Shown piece by piece: positions 1 to 13,100 of a stretch of DNA of 64,000 nucleotides. Under the pieces are notes generated by a model. That model was not told the origin of the DNA and made no database searches. It saw nothing but the letters and a program-made list of their open reading frames with translations. The position numbers were made by a program, and so were the translations under genes. Origin of the DNA: Hormiphora californensis (lineage: Eukaryota > Ctenophora > Tentaculata > Cydippida > Pleurobrachiidae); assembly GCA_020137815.1 (NCBI GenBank), contig CM035353.1, positions 4,021,210 through 4,085,209 of the forward strand, read 5' to 3'. Each line of letters opens with the position of its first letter. The stretch's first letter is position 1.

Positions 1-82
1 AGAGAGAGAGAGAGATAGAGAGCTAGAGAGAGAGAGAGATAGAGAGAAACAAGAAGATGGGGTTTAACCTTCCTTCCCGCAG

Positions 83-3046
83 GATGGGTAGTTCGACATG
101 GAAAGAGAGAGCAGAAGCTTTGGAGACTGCGGAGAAGAATATGAAAGACGCTGCCAACATAACACCTAACTTATCATCCGATTTCCTGGCCGCTATGAAA
201 GCTTGCCTTGCAGACAAAAACATGGCCGTCAAAAACAAAGGTAGGTGTCAGGAACCGACCGAATCAGGAAATACTGGTCCCTGATTGGCTAATAACTAGT
301 CACGTGACCTAAATAACGAATTTTGATTGGTTGTTTACTTGTTTCGGTCGGTTCCTGGTAGATGGTCATTGGTCACACTTTGGTAGCAAAAGAGTCACAG
401 TACCGGCAGTAGTATGTAGTACTTGTTGAAGGGGAACTGACCGATCTCCATGGAAACTAAACCCCTCCATTGCAGCTATTGCCACGATGACAGCACTTGG
501 AAAGGCCCTGGGACCCGGAACTGTGAAACACAAGGACATGTTGATGCTGTTGGTGCCCCTACTGGGAGATAGCAAGAAAGGCGTCCAAGTCATGGTGGGT
601 AGTTGTGTGTGTTTGTTGTTACAGTCGGACCCCGATTTAGGGCCCCCCGATTTAGTGGCACCCCGATTTAGGGACAGGATTTTTTCCCCGATATAGGAAA
701 TTAACCTTATTTGACCCTGATTTAGTGGACACCCCGATTTAGTGGACAAGAGCCTTTCCCCCGAGGGTGTCCCTAAATCGGGGTCCGACTGTACTAAACA
801 CCATGGAATAAAGCTCATATTGTGTTGTACATATGTGTTTCGTAATAAAATCCCAAAATTATTTTATACATAGCGAACCAATCCCCTAAACTAAAATGAC
901 AATGATTATTTTCACAAGGTACTGGATACCCTTAATATTTGGATTGAGCATGTCAATATTAGACGCCTCCTTACTGCGGAGGATCTGGTTCCAGCATCCA
1001 CCGACAATAACCCAAACCTAAGGTAAAGTCTTGTCTAGCTAGACTGTGTTTCGCACGCCCCGCCCTTCTTCACAAATGTAAAGGAGGGTTAGAACATCTT
1101 GAGTAGTAAATCTGAAGTTTACTCCCCTTGATGTTTTTATCAATTAGAATGACTGAATAGTTATATAGTGCTATATCAGATACAGCACTATATAGTACAT
1201 ATATATAGTATATACCAGGAACCGACCGAATCAGGAAATACTGGTCCCTGATTGGCTGAAAACCAGTCACGTGACCTAAATAACGAGTTCTGATTGGTTG
1301 TTTACTTGTGTCGGTCGGTTCCTGCTATATACAGTGTATCTATAATAACCCCCCTCTCTCTCCCCCTCCTCAGGATTTGTCTTTTTAACTGGCTGACGGA
1401 GCAGATCAAAACGGCAAAAGTTCCCCCAAAGCTGCCGAAGGAACTGAATCTCCTAGTTTTGGGACTGTACAAGTCTCTCGAGGACCGAAACCCTGATGTG
1501 AGTCAACGATCAGCCCCCCCCCCCACGATCACCCCCCCCCCCCCCCCCACGATTGGTGTTCAGGCAGAGTATCACGGTGTCTTGAATTGAACCTTTTTTA
1601 GTGTACTAACCACTACAGCTCCACCCGTAATCACTCTCGATAATTAAAACTGATTAATGTTTAGGTGAGGAAAGCTGCCCAGGCATGTTTGCCCTATATT
1701 ATGGCTCACGTAGGGTTCCCAGGGATGATGGAGAAGGTATCCTCACTCGACACGAAGAGCAAGAAAACCATCCAGGTATAACACAATATATGGTAGTTAT
1801 TATACAGGTATAATGTGATGTTTAGGGGGGGGCGACATGTTAATTGTTAATAAATCACCTCTTTTTTCCGATTTTGTTAATTAACGTTAATTAACAAAAT
1901 TAACAAAATTAACAAATGCTAAAAGACTGTTCTTATTGGTTAATAATACGACTTTAACTGGTTTAATTTTATAGTTTAATGACTTACCTAACACATACAT
2001 ACCCAAACAAGGCCTTTTCCGATAACCAAAGTCCGACATACAGGTTTTTGGCTCAAAATCGATAAAAATCCAAAAGTTGCAAATATTTCAATTTAGCGTA
2101 TAAAATCTCATTTTAAGGTAATTTTTTCATTGGTAATCGATTCTTTGAACTTAATAAGATGAAATACAACTTTTCTGTTGGAAAAAGAAATACAATTTTT
2201 CCAAAATCAATTTTTTGGTCAAAGATTGAAAATTTGCTTCGCTACAAATCCTTGTGTTTTTTTAGAAAAAAATTATTTTCGGGATTTTTTTCGATTTAAG
2301 GTAAATTCATGAGTCTCGTTAAGTTTTTAGGGTTGGAAAATATGGATTATGGTCATTTGACATCAATTGCGGTTTAGTTTGGCTAGTTTTATTAAAATTT
2401 ACATAATGGAACAAATCGCTGTAGAAAAGCCGTAGTAGACGTCTTTAGGCTATGTAAATCGTGCAGAAGGGACGCCTTTGCTCGCAGAACAACATGCAGC
2501 AAGTGTTCAATACCAAAAACACATGATAAAGGGGATTTAGATGAAAAAAATGGCGTTTGTTAACATTTGTTAAACTTTTGTTAATTTTGTTAATAAATCA
2601 CCTGTTTTCTCGATGTTAATATTAACAAAGTTAACAAAATTAACATGTCGCACCCCCCGATGTTTAGGTTTAAAAGAAAACCATCCAGGTATAACACAAT
2701 ATATGGTAGTTATTATACAGGTATAACACAATATGGTAGTTATTATACAGGGGGATATATGTGTGATGTTTAGGTTTAAACCTGTCAAGGGACAACAACC
2801 TCATCATATAAACCGCATAAACCTCATCTATAATGAGGTTTATATGAGGTTGTTTTCCCGTGGGCCGTGACTGAACTGAGTGAACAGCCGATACAGGGTG
2901 ATATTTTGAATTTAAGATCAAAAGGAAAGCTCGAGTAAGAGAGAGAAGACGAGAGAGAGGGATAGACGTCTCTCGCTAGAGAGCTAAATAGGAGTAGATA
3001 GATCTCTACGCCTCTAGCTATAGAGAGCCTGAAGTCTTCTCTCTCT

Positions 3047-3104
<58 letters not shown>

Positions 3105-4068
3105 TTCTTAGGATCTGCTAGATAAAAACAAGGAACAGGCGGATGCTTTGGCCCCCAAGAAACCTCCCCCAAAAGCAAAGGCAGCTCCGCCTGAAGAAAA
3201 GCCTGTCAAGGTATGAATACACAAACCGCTTGTTTATCTTTTTATTTTTCGACAACTTTTTCGGGAGCCACGTTAGTTAGCTCTCCACTTTCTCTAGCAA
3301 AAAAGTGGACCTAAATCAGCCAACTCACCGGCTAAGAAAACAACAGGGTCTGCCAAAAAGGGCAATTTAAGGGTAACTTAATGTGTACAAATTGTGATCA
3401 TATATATAATTATGCGTCTCTAAATTATTTCACACACCCATTGTGCTGTCATCTATTTTCGCACCACATTTAAATTCCCTAATCATGTTTACATCTGATC
3501 GAAAACCATTGATTCAACCACTAACCTACCGTTGTTGTGCCAGTCCAAATGGGGGTACCGTCCTCTATATCCCACCACTATATTTATACCCTATCCTGTG
3601 TAGAAGGTGACTAGCCCGATAAAAGCAGCATCTGCTGTTCGAGGATGGGGACTCAGGCCGTGACTCCTCTCCTGCCCCCGCAAAGAGAACTGCACCCGGC
3701 AAAAAGGGTAAGTGTGAAATGATAATGTTTTTCACTGATTTAGTAGGGTACCGTTACTTATTGGGTGTGTGTGAAATGATATGTTTTTCACTGATTTAGG
3801 AGGGTTGGCCAAGAAGCCAAACACGGGTGTGTGTGTGTGTGTGTGTGTGAAATGATGAGTTAATGTGTTTTTCACTGATTTAGGGGGGTTGGCCAAGAAG
3901 CCAAACACGGGTGCTGGTGCTGCAGGGGGGAAGAAAAAGAAAGGAGAAGAGGAGGATACGGATAGCCCTTTGAAACCAAATGAAAAGGGGAAAACCCAGA
4001 GATTCAAGGATGAGGCTTCACTGAAACTTCTCAAGTGGAACTTCAAGGTTGGTTATACATCTTTCTTT

Positions 4069-4121
<53 letters not shown>

Positions 4122-7100
4122 ATGTCTGTATGTCTGTATGTCTATCTATCTATTTCTCTCAACCTTTATTAGGATACCCCCAAAATATCGGGTCTTATTA
4201 AGGGACAGGTATAACCAGGTGACACGTACCTAAATAATTTGTCTCACTGTCGTTTGAATTCAGCTTTTATTTCGTAATGAAAATTATGTACTACAAATTG
4301 GGGCGATTCTGGTGTAACTGTATGTTGTGCAGCTGCAACTTTCCATTATGTTCATGTAACAGCTTGCGTGTTTTAATGGTATCGATATCAGGAACCGACT
4401 GAATCAGGAAATACTGGTCCCTGATTGGCTGATAACCAGTCACGTGACGAGTTCTGATTGGTTGTTTACTTGTTTTGGTCGGTTCCTGATCGATATCGTT
4501 TGTAAGAGCTGTTCGGAGCTAGCTGAGTTTGGTACATATCTGAATATTTCCGAGGTTCCTCAACAGGAACCGACCGAAACAAGTAAACAACCAATCAGAA
4601 CTCGTTATTTAGGTCACGTGACTGGTTATCAGCCAATCAGGGACCAGTATTTCCTGATTCGGTCGGTTCCTCATACCTGCTGCGCCGGTAGGTATGCAAG
4701 ATAAATCTGACACATTCCCTGTCCAGGTACCCCGGCAAGAGTACTTTGATCAACTTCAAGAACTTATGGAACCGGTGTGCAGTCCAGGATTATTCGCAAA
4801 GTTATTCCACGCGGACTTTAAACAGCATATAGAGGCACTCAAGATCCTTATATGTAAGTTGAGAGATATATGACGTCATAGTATACAAATAAAAACAAGG
4901 AAGTTTAGTTCAACAGTTTACACATGTTTCAATACAAAATTGTATTTCATCAGAACTGAATCACACTTGTCCCGTTCCAGGTTTCTTGCTTGCTCCTTCA
5001 TAAAGCCATCCAATTAGAGATTGTATTTCTTGTGATGTCTGCAACTACCCATGATCTCGCTTCTCCGGTTTAGGAGTTGGTGGTTCCTGGACTCCATCAA
5101 AATCTCCATCTTCTCGGTAGTGCACAGGTCACAGAACCGATCCCCAATTCTGTACGGTCTTCCCTTTTTCCTCACTTTCCAAGTGATCCCGAATGTGATC
5201 CCCCTGTCCTTCAACTCCCACACCTTTTCAGACAGCCTTGTAGATGTTCTTTTTTCGGAGTTGTTGAATGTGTGCTTGTGCTGGCTGAATCGGGTTTTAA
5301 ATGAGTTCCCTGTTAACCCGATGTAGAGAAATTTCTGGTTGCAGCTGGTCTTCAGTTGAGCTTCGTATACCAATGATTCGGTGAGGCACTTTCCATCCAA
5401 TGGACAACTTCCCTTGTCCTTACAGTTGCATAATTTATCAGGCACATCTGTTGGTTTCGGGCCCCCATGTGTGAGTTTTTTGTTGTGGGCCTTTATCCTC
5501 GATTCCATGTTTTTCATGCAACTGTATGATACCTTGAGAGTGTTTTTGTTGAAGATCTGGCTGTAAATGTGTCCTGCTGGAAAGTGTCTTGCCACTAAAC
5601 CAAGAAACTTTCGTCCCAGGTCCGTTTCAACATCCACAGAAAATGGTGGGTTAAACCATATTACCCTTCGGCGTCCTTTCCTTTTCTTTTTCCCTTTTCT
5701 CGCCACGTCTTTATATTCCGTTGAGAAGCCCTTGTAACCACTCTGCTCCAAAGCTCCTTGGTAGTGATATCGTGCCGCTTGGAAAGCACTTGGACTGGAT
5801 GACAATCGTCTTATGCGATCCATTACCATGTCAGGGATGTTCTTCAGCACAGTTGGCGGATGGTTGGATGAGCTATGAACATAATTCGAGGTTTTTCCAT
5901 CCTTGCGAAATGGCATGAATGTACCATCATTTCTCATCGTGGTGTCAAGAAAGTTGATGTACTCCGATGGCATTGATACCTCGATTTTCAACCCTTCCTC
6001 CTGGAAGATTGATATCAAATCTTTCCTGATCCTCTCCATTTTGGGTCCGTTTGGCTCTTCCACGATGATCAGCCCATCATCCCTGTACAACCCATGGCTC
6101 TCTTTTGGGATACAGCTCGAGACCTTGTTGAGCATGTATAGACCCACAATTTCGCATGTTTCAGCTCCATCGTAGGCCCCCATAGTGACATCGAAAATGG
6201 ACTCTTTCCTGTGCCATATTTCCCCATTCATGTCAAACAACATTGACTTCCGACTGTGATGTATGACCTCCCAATCCTCCTCACTAATATCTATGAACTG
6301 CCCAACAAACCGGAGAGCCCTGTCCAGCAGCTCCTCCCCAATTGAAGGGTAAAATGCTTCTATGTCATACGAAATGAACTTGAACCCATTAGATCTTTTT
6401 CCCTTAAACCATTGCAGTACTTCATCCGTTCCCCTCCACTGGTTGCACATCAATTTCGGTCTGAGTTTTGATGTTATTCTCTCCAAGATGACCTTGCTCA
6501 CTTTACCCAAACTAGACTTTGCTGGGTTAATCAGCCTCGTTTGTAACTTGGCTTCAAACCCGGGCTTGTGGTCCTTCATCAAAATGAATGCTGAGCCGCT
6601 CTGGTATTGCTGAACCCTCCCATTGAGCTTTAATTTCGATGCGATAACAGATGCTTCGGTGTTCAGCAACTCAACCATCCGCCAACTGTGCTGAAGAACA
6701 TCCCTGACATGGTAATGGATCGCATAAGACGATTGTCATCCAGTCCAAGTGCTTTCCAAGCGGCACGATATCACTACCAAGGAGCTTTGGAGCAGAGTGG
6801 TTACAAGGGCTTCTCAACGGAATATAAAGACGTGGCGAGAAAAGGGAAAAAGAAAAGGAAAGGACGCCGAAGGGTAATATGGTTTAACCCACCATTTTCT
6901 GTGGATGTTGAAACGGACCTGGGACGAAAGTTTCTTGGTTTAGTGGCAAGACACTTTCCAGCAGGACACATTTACAGCCAGATCTTCAACAAAAACACTC
7001 TCAAGGTATCATACAGTTGCATGAAAAACATGGAATCGAGGATAAAGGCCCACAACAAAAAACTCACACATGGGGGCCCGAAACCAACAGATGTGCCTGA

Positions 7101-10100
7101 TAAATTATGCAACTGTAAGGACAAGGGAAGTTGTCCATTGGATGGAAAGTGCCTCACCGAATCATTGGTATACGAAGCTCAACTGAAGACCAGCTGCAAC
7201 CAGAAATTTCTCTACATCGGGTTAACAGGGAACTCATTTAAAACCCGATTCAGCCAGCACAAGCACACATTCAACAACTCCGAAAAAAGAACATCTACAA
7301 GGCTGTCTGAAAAGGTGTGGGAGTTGAAGGACAGGGGGATCACATTCGGGATCACTTGGAAAGTGAGGAAAAAGGGAAGACCGTACAGAATTGGGGATCG
7401 GTTCTGTGACCTGTGCACTACCGAGAAGATGGAGATTTTGATGGAGTCCAGGAACCACCAACTCCTAAACCGGAGAAGCGAGATCATGGGTAGTTGCAGA
7501 CATCACAAGAAATACAATCTCTAATTGGATGGCTTTATGAAGGAGCAAGCAAGAAACCTGGAACGGGACAAGTGTGATTCAGTTCTGATGAAATACAATT
7601 TTGTATTGAAACATGTGTAAACTGTTGAACTAAACTTCCTTGTTTTTATTTGTAAACAGCTCCTCCTGGTGAGTAGAGCACTATCCGAGGCAAGGACAAT
7701 CAGCTATGACGTCATAGTATAGCGATCCCGTGACTCGGTATAGCACTCTTGGTGGCAGGCACTCTTGGTGGCAGGCGCCACTTCCCCTCTAAGTTGAGAT
7801 ATCATTATTATGCACATGTGCGTTACATAGAACCCATATAGTGGGTGCCGGGTGTTGTTGAGTATAAAGGGGACACAACAAAGCGGGTGAGTAAACCTAT
7901 TTGTGAGGTTTATCTGATCTTGGGTGATTCGATCTCCTTATATATTGGTTTTAGGAATATCGGCTACATATTGTACGGGGGGATGTACATATATTGGGGG
8001 ATCTAGATGCAAGGTTGCAAGGTGAATCTATCGTATCAATCCTGATTAGATCTCACTCATGATATAAAGAATACCATTGATATATTATATATAATATATA
8101 TCACCATACAATATACATAGTCACATACTTACATTTGACATACTTGACTGCACATTTTCAAAAGCGTGGGTATGTAGGAATGTAGTTTCATGATTGTTAA
8201 CACAAGTGCTGCCACCCACGCGATAAGTGTAAGGCATGTCTTCCATACCATGCCGCTGCACATCCTGTAAGCTAACTTATTTTCGCGGTGCAGCGACATA
8301 CGTATGTGTGCGATTCTTTCCACCACCCACGACATACACTATATAACAAGCTTACGCTTTTTATTAGAATTGCGCTCCCCTCTGTTTTGTCCTCCAAGTG
8401 TAGCTAGAATAGGGTGATTGGCTAGCAGCTAGTAGGTTTTAACCTTGCACACAGTAGTCATAGCTTTCTATTGCTCCAATTCTGATTTTGACAATTTTGA
8501 CAATTATTTACGTTGTACTATTTACGTTGTACTTGCTCGACCCTGTCTCATTGGCTAGAAAGACTAGAACAAGCACTTATATATGGGGGGGGGGGGGCCT
8601 GCCGCAAAAATCTCAGCTACCCTGTTTTTGGCCGATGATAATTTTGAGATTTTCGGGAAAATTTGCTCAATTACGTTTGAGATTTTTGAGATTTTTGTGG
8701 TAAATTGGCATAATTTTGGATGCAAATACTCATGGTCTTTCGTCATATTTTTTAGCTTAAAACCAGACTACTATTCTTTTAGTAACTTAATTAAGTCAAT
8801 GTTGTATTTTAGCTCTTTATTAACTTTTGTATTAGAACACAAGGAAAGTTTCTATTCAGAATTTTGATTTTCGTTAAAAAAACACAAGGATTGTTTCTAT
8901 CCCAAATTTTAGGATTAAAATTTTTCCTTTCTATGAGATTTTGTGAGAAAAATTTGCGCTTTTGCCTGGAAAAATCGCAGATTTGCCTCAAAAATCTCAT
9001 TAATCTCACGCTTTTTGGCCGAAAATCGAAAATCTCAAAACTCACAGCTATCCTAAAAATCGCCAATGAGGCATGAGATTCTTGCGGCAGCCCCCCCCCC
9101 CCCCCCCCCATATATTGCAGTAGATCCAGTCTATATAATAAACTACCCTCATGTAGATCCAGTCTATATAATCAATTACCCTCGTGTAAATACAAGCAAT
9201 TACCCTCGTGTAAATTATTGGAAGTTGAGGTGTGCGTGGGCGACACATCATGTCCCCTGCATCAATATTCCCGAGTCTTGATTGGTTTGGTTAGGTTTGA
9301 TAGACTGTACCTCGCACTGCGCCCAGAGGTTTGTTACGAAGTCACTCCCTGTTATTATCATTACCAAGCCCAGAGGACGCCTGGCTAAAATGGTACCGTT
9401 GTATCCGTCTGTGATCTGCGGCGTCATTGCCTTGAGCATAGCTCACCCAGTCTGGTATTTGTACTAATATATCTACGCTTACGTGTACTTGCTTGATCCT
9501 CTCTCATCGGCCCCTGTTGTCAAATAGGGTTAGAACAACATTGCACAGCACTCCTGATTTCACTATCTGTCTTATGTAGCGTTAGATTGAGTGACATTGA
9601 GGATCACCAGCTCGGTGCGGAACGATGAAAACTACTAATATCCAGAAGCTCATCATCACATGTATAGGTAAGATTTATTTTTGTGATAATCTCTATAGTA
9701 ACAACAGTCAAACCTTTATATATATTAGTTACCGGAACTCTATTTACGGTCAATTGGGGGGGGGGCGACATGTTAATTGTTAATAAATCACCTCTTTTTT
9801 TCGATTTTGTTAATTAACGTTAATTAACAAAATTAACAAAGTTAACAAATGCTAAAAGACTGTTCTTATTGGTTGATAATACGACTTTAACTGGTTTAAT
9901 TTTATAGTTTAATGACTTAGGGTAAACCGGGGCAATTCGAACAACCGGGGCAATTCGAACAATGTACTGCCCGTCTCTCACCTAGTTAAGCTATCATAAT
10001 GACGTCATCCTATCTCCAGAAGAAAACTGCTCGTTCGAGCCTGCCCGTTACCACTAAATAGGCTCTAGATCCGGTTTAAGTTGGTCAATTTCCGATTTGA

Positions 10101-13100
10101 AAAAACCAGCTGAAAGCTAATAATATCAGCTTTCAGATGGTATAAAAATTATTTAAATATTCGCATGTTTTCATTCCAAATTCTGGTAAATTAAGATTAC
10201 CGGGGCAATTCGAACAACCGGGGCAATTCGAACAGGGGCAATTTGGTTAACACCCGGGCCAATGATGTGCAGTTCTTTGTACCACGTGATCACGCGTGAT
10301 ACCGGGGCAATTCGAACAAGAACGACCAGCGTTGAGCGTGTAGATTGCGTGTAGATTACATTGTTCGAATTGCCCCCACCTCTAACAACACCAGGCGGAA
10401 ATCTTCTTCTGGTGTTGTGAGGACGTTCACGTGACGAAATAAAGCACTCCTATTGGTGTTGTCCGAATTGCCCCGGTACCATTTTTTCCGACCAAAATTT
10501 TTAAATTAGTTATTTAGTTAAGTAAATGATGGTCCCTAGAGTTGAAATTTATCTTATTTGAAAGATAAAATAATGAACTTTAATCCTATATAATTTTTTT
10601 CATTGTATCTTTTTTTAAATGGGAGTGAGAACCGATTAAGTAGAAAGTTAACCATTTTGCCCCGGTTTACCCTACCTAACACATACATACCCAAACAAGG
10701 CCTTTTCCGATAACCAAAGTCCGACATACAGATTTTTGGCTCAAAATCGATGAAAATCCAAAAGTTGCAAATATTTCAATTTAGCGTATAAAATCTCACT
10801 TTAACGTATTTTTTTCATTGGTAATAGATTCTTTGAACTTAATAAGATGAAATACAACGTTTCTGTTGGAAAAAGAAATACAATTTTTCCAAAATCAATT
10901 TTTTGGTCAAAGATTGAAAATTTGCTTCGCTACAAATCCTTGTGTTTTTTTAGAAAAATATATTTTTGGGATATTTTTCGTTTTAAGGTAAATTAATGAG
11001 TCTTATTTAAGTTTTAGGGTTGGAAAATGTGGATTAGGGTCATTTGACTTCAATTGCCGTTTACTTTGGCTAGTTTTTGTTAAAATTTACACAGTGGAAC
11101 AAATCGCTGTAAAAAGGCCGTAGTAGAGGTAGTGGTGGTATGTAAATCGTGCAGAAGGAACAACTTTGCTCGCAGAACAAGTGTTAAATACCAAAAATAC
11201 GTGCTAAAGGGGATTTAGATGGCATAAATGGCACTTGTTAACGTTTGTTAACTTTTTGTTAATTTTGTTAATAAATCACCTGTTTTCTCGATGTTAATAT
11301 TAACAAAGTTAACAAAATTAACATGTCGCCCCCCCCCGGTCAATTTTATTCTAAGAGTTTCTTACACACTTCTAACTCCATTTTCTATTTTCAGTATTTG
11401 CAATCTTCGCCGTTGCAACCTTCTTCTTCTGCGACTATGACGTGGCCTTAACAGTGGAAGTCATGAAAAGTATGGGGGCACCGGGGCTCATATTGGTGGC
11501 GTCCATTAGTTGGTGTATCGCTCATACCTGGTATGTCTTCGAACAGCACAAAACGTACAAGGACTTCCCCCAGCCGCCCCGTGCTGACTTCTTTCAAGGG
11601 AACTGGCCACAGATGAAGGCGGCCCAAGATAAAAACACACTCTTTGATCTTTTCGGAGAGTGGGTTGATACGTATGGCGAGACCATTCTCTTTTGGAGGC
11701 AGTCAGCTCCCAAGTACTTCACCTCCGACCCAGACCTGGTCAAGGCCATCCTTACCGAGATTTCCCTCTTTTCAAAGACCCACGCCATCCCCAACCGGAC
11801 CCTCTTTGGCCAGAGAATGACGGGTACATCCAGCTTCCTCACGGTCCAAGATGGCGAAGTTTGGGCGATCAAACGAAGGGCCATGTCACCCTACTTCTCT
11901 AAAATCCACATGACTGGAATGTTCGACAAGTGCCACGATTACATCGCACGGGGGCTTGAGAAGCAGTTCTCAGAGGTGGCCTTGGGCAAGACACACGTGG
12001 ACATTGTCGAGTTTTATGGTGAGCTCTATCAGTTCTTCCTGGGTGCTCTTGGCTTTGATCTCGACTGTAACTACGTCTCCGATAACGCCAAGTTCCACAA
12101 TGAAGTCATCCAGGGAGTGCTGAAGTGGGCTCCACAGCAGTTTGGTAACACCACAGACGTGCTGAAGATGCGAGTTAGCAAGGATGTAAACTCGGTTATC
12201 TGCGGTGTAAGCAAACTCCGGACCATCTGTCGTTACATCTTGGATGAGAAGATTAAGGAATACACGGAGAAGGGTCCACAACCGGATGACATTTTGCATC
12301 ATGTTATCACGGCCAACCAGATGTACCTTGAGCACGTCGACACGGAGTTTGACAATCACTATAAGGAGAAACTAATGACATACATGACGGACGATGTCTT
12401 GACCATCTTCCTTGTCATCGATAACATGGCAAAGACGATGTCTAACTTATTGGTGCGAGTCATGCGGGAACCACGAGTTTACGCAAAAATGGTGGCGGAG
12501 ATTCGAGAATCACAGATTGGAGACTTACAAACGATGGACAAAACCCTGCGGTACACTGAGATGGTGATCCTGGAGACTCTGCGACTCCACCCAACATTGA
12601 TGAGGGGTATCCGGGTCACCAAGAACCCGAACACCGAGCTGAACAAGGGCCTCAAAATCAAGGGCAAGGGTATGATCTTCTTTGGACAGCTCGTCCTCCA
12701 TCGGTCCACCAAGTACTGGAAGGACCCCTATGAGTTCATCCCAGAGCGATGGGAGACCGGCTCCAAGAACATCACGCCCTTCACATATCTCCCATTCGTG
12801 GCCGGACCTCGAGTGTGCATGGGAAAACATCTGGCTATGTTGAGTATGAAGTTAGCCTTGGCGTATACCTTTAAAAAGCATGACATGAGGCCGGTACCAG
12901 GAGAGGAAAAAGATATGGACTGGGATTATCGGTTTACTATTGTTAGGCCCAGTGCAGGATACAACGCGGTTTTTACGAAGGCCGAAACTGAAAGTTAATG
13001 ATGAATTACATTTGAAAATATTTGTTTGAAAGTATTTTTAATTTTTGGGGGGTAGGAAGAAAATTGTGATAGTTTTCTGTTATTTATTTACTGGATAGCA

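Larger units (their letters stand above)
83..1775 (+). other. CKAP5: CKAP5 TOG4 domain exons (five exons)
   Basis: Exons 83-240, 476-594, 919-1022, 1374-1497 and 1665-1775 encode the HEAT-type TOG4 array. Recognisable pieces in order are STWKERAEALE, ALGKALGPGTVKHKDMLMLL, LGDSKKGVQVM, YKSLEDRNPDV and VRKAAQACLPYIMAHVGF. These match the TOG4 helices of vertebrate ch-TOG in order. Introns hold a MITE at each of 249-357 and 1216-1324 and a pogo-like MITE at 622-791. Confidence 0.9.
4886..7704. mobile_element. Penelope-like retroelement, twin inverted insertion
   Basis: Two arms (4886-5866 and 6672-7652, 981 bp each) are near-perfect reverse complements around an 805-bp unique centre. The left arm plus centre encodes a long RT-GIY-YIG ORF on the - strand; the right arm encodes its last third on the + strand. 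An identical 17-bp sequence TATGACGTCATAGTATA lies at 4869-4885 and 7705-7721 and reads as a target duplication. A 52-bp tail (7653-7704) is present only on the right. Each arm carries a hammerhead ribozyme. Inverted, 5'-truncated twin copies are a known habit of Penelope-like elements. The arms look identical, so the insertion is young. Confidence 0.88.

Noticed and set aside
11594-12830. Antisense frames over the P450 exon
   Set aside because: Shadows of the coding strand without recognisable domains.
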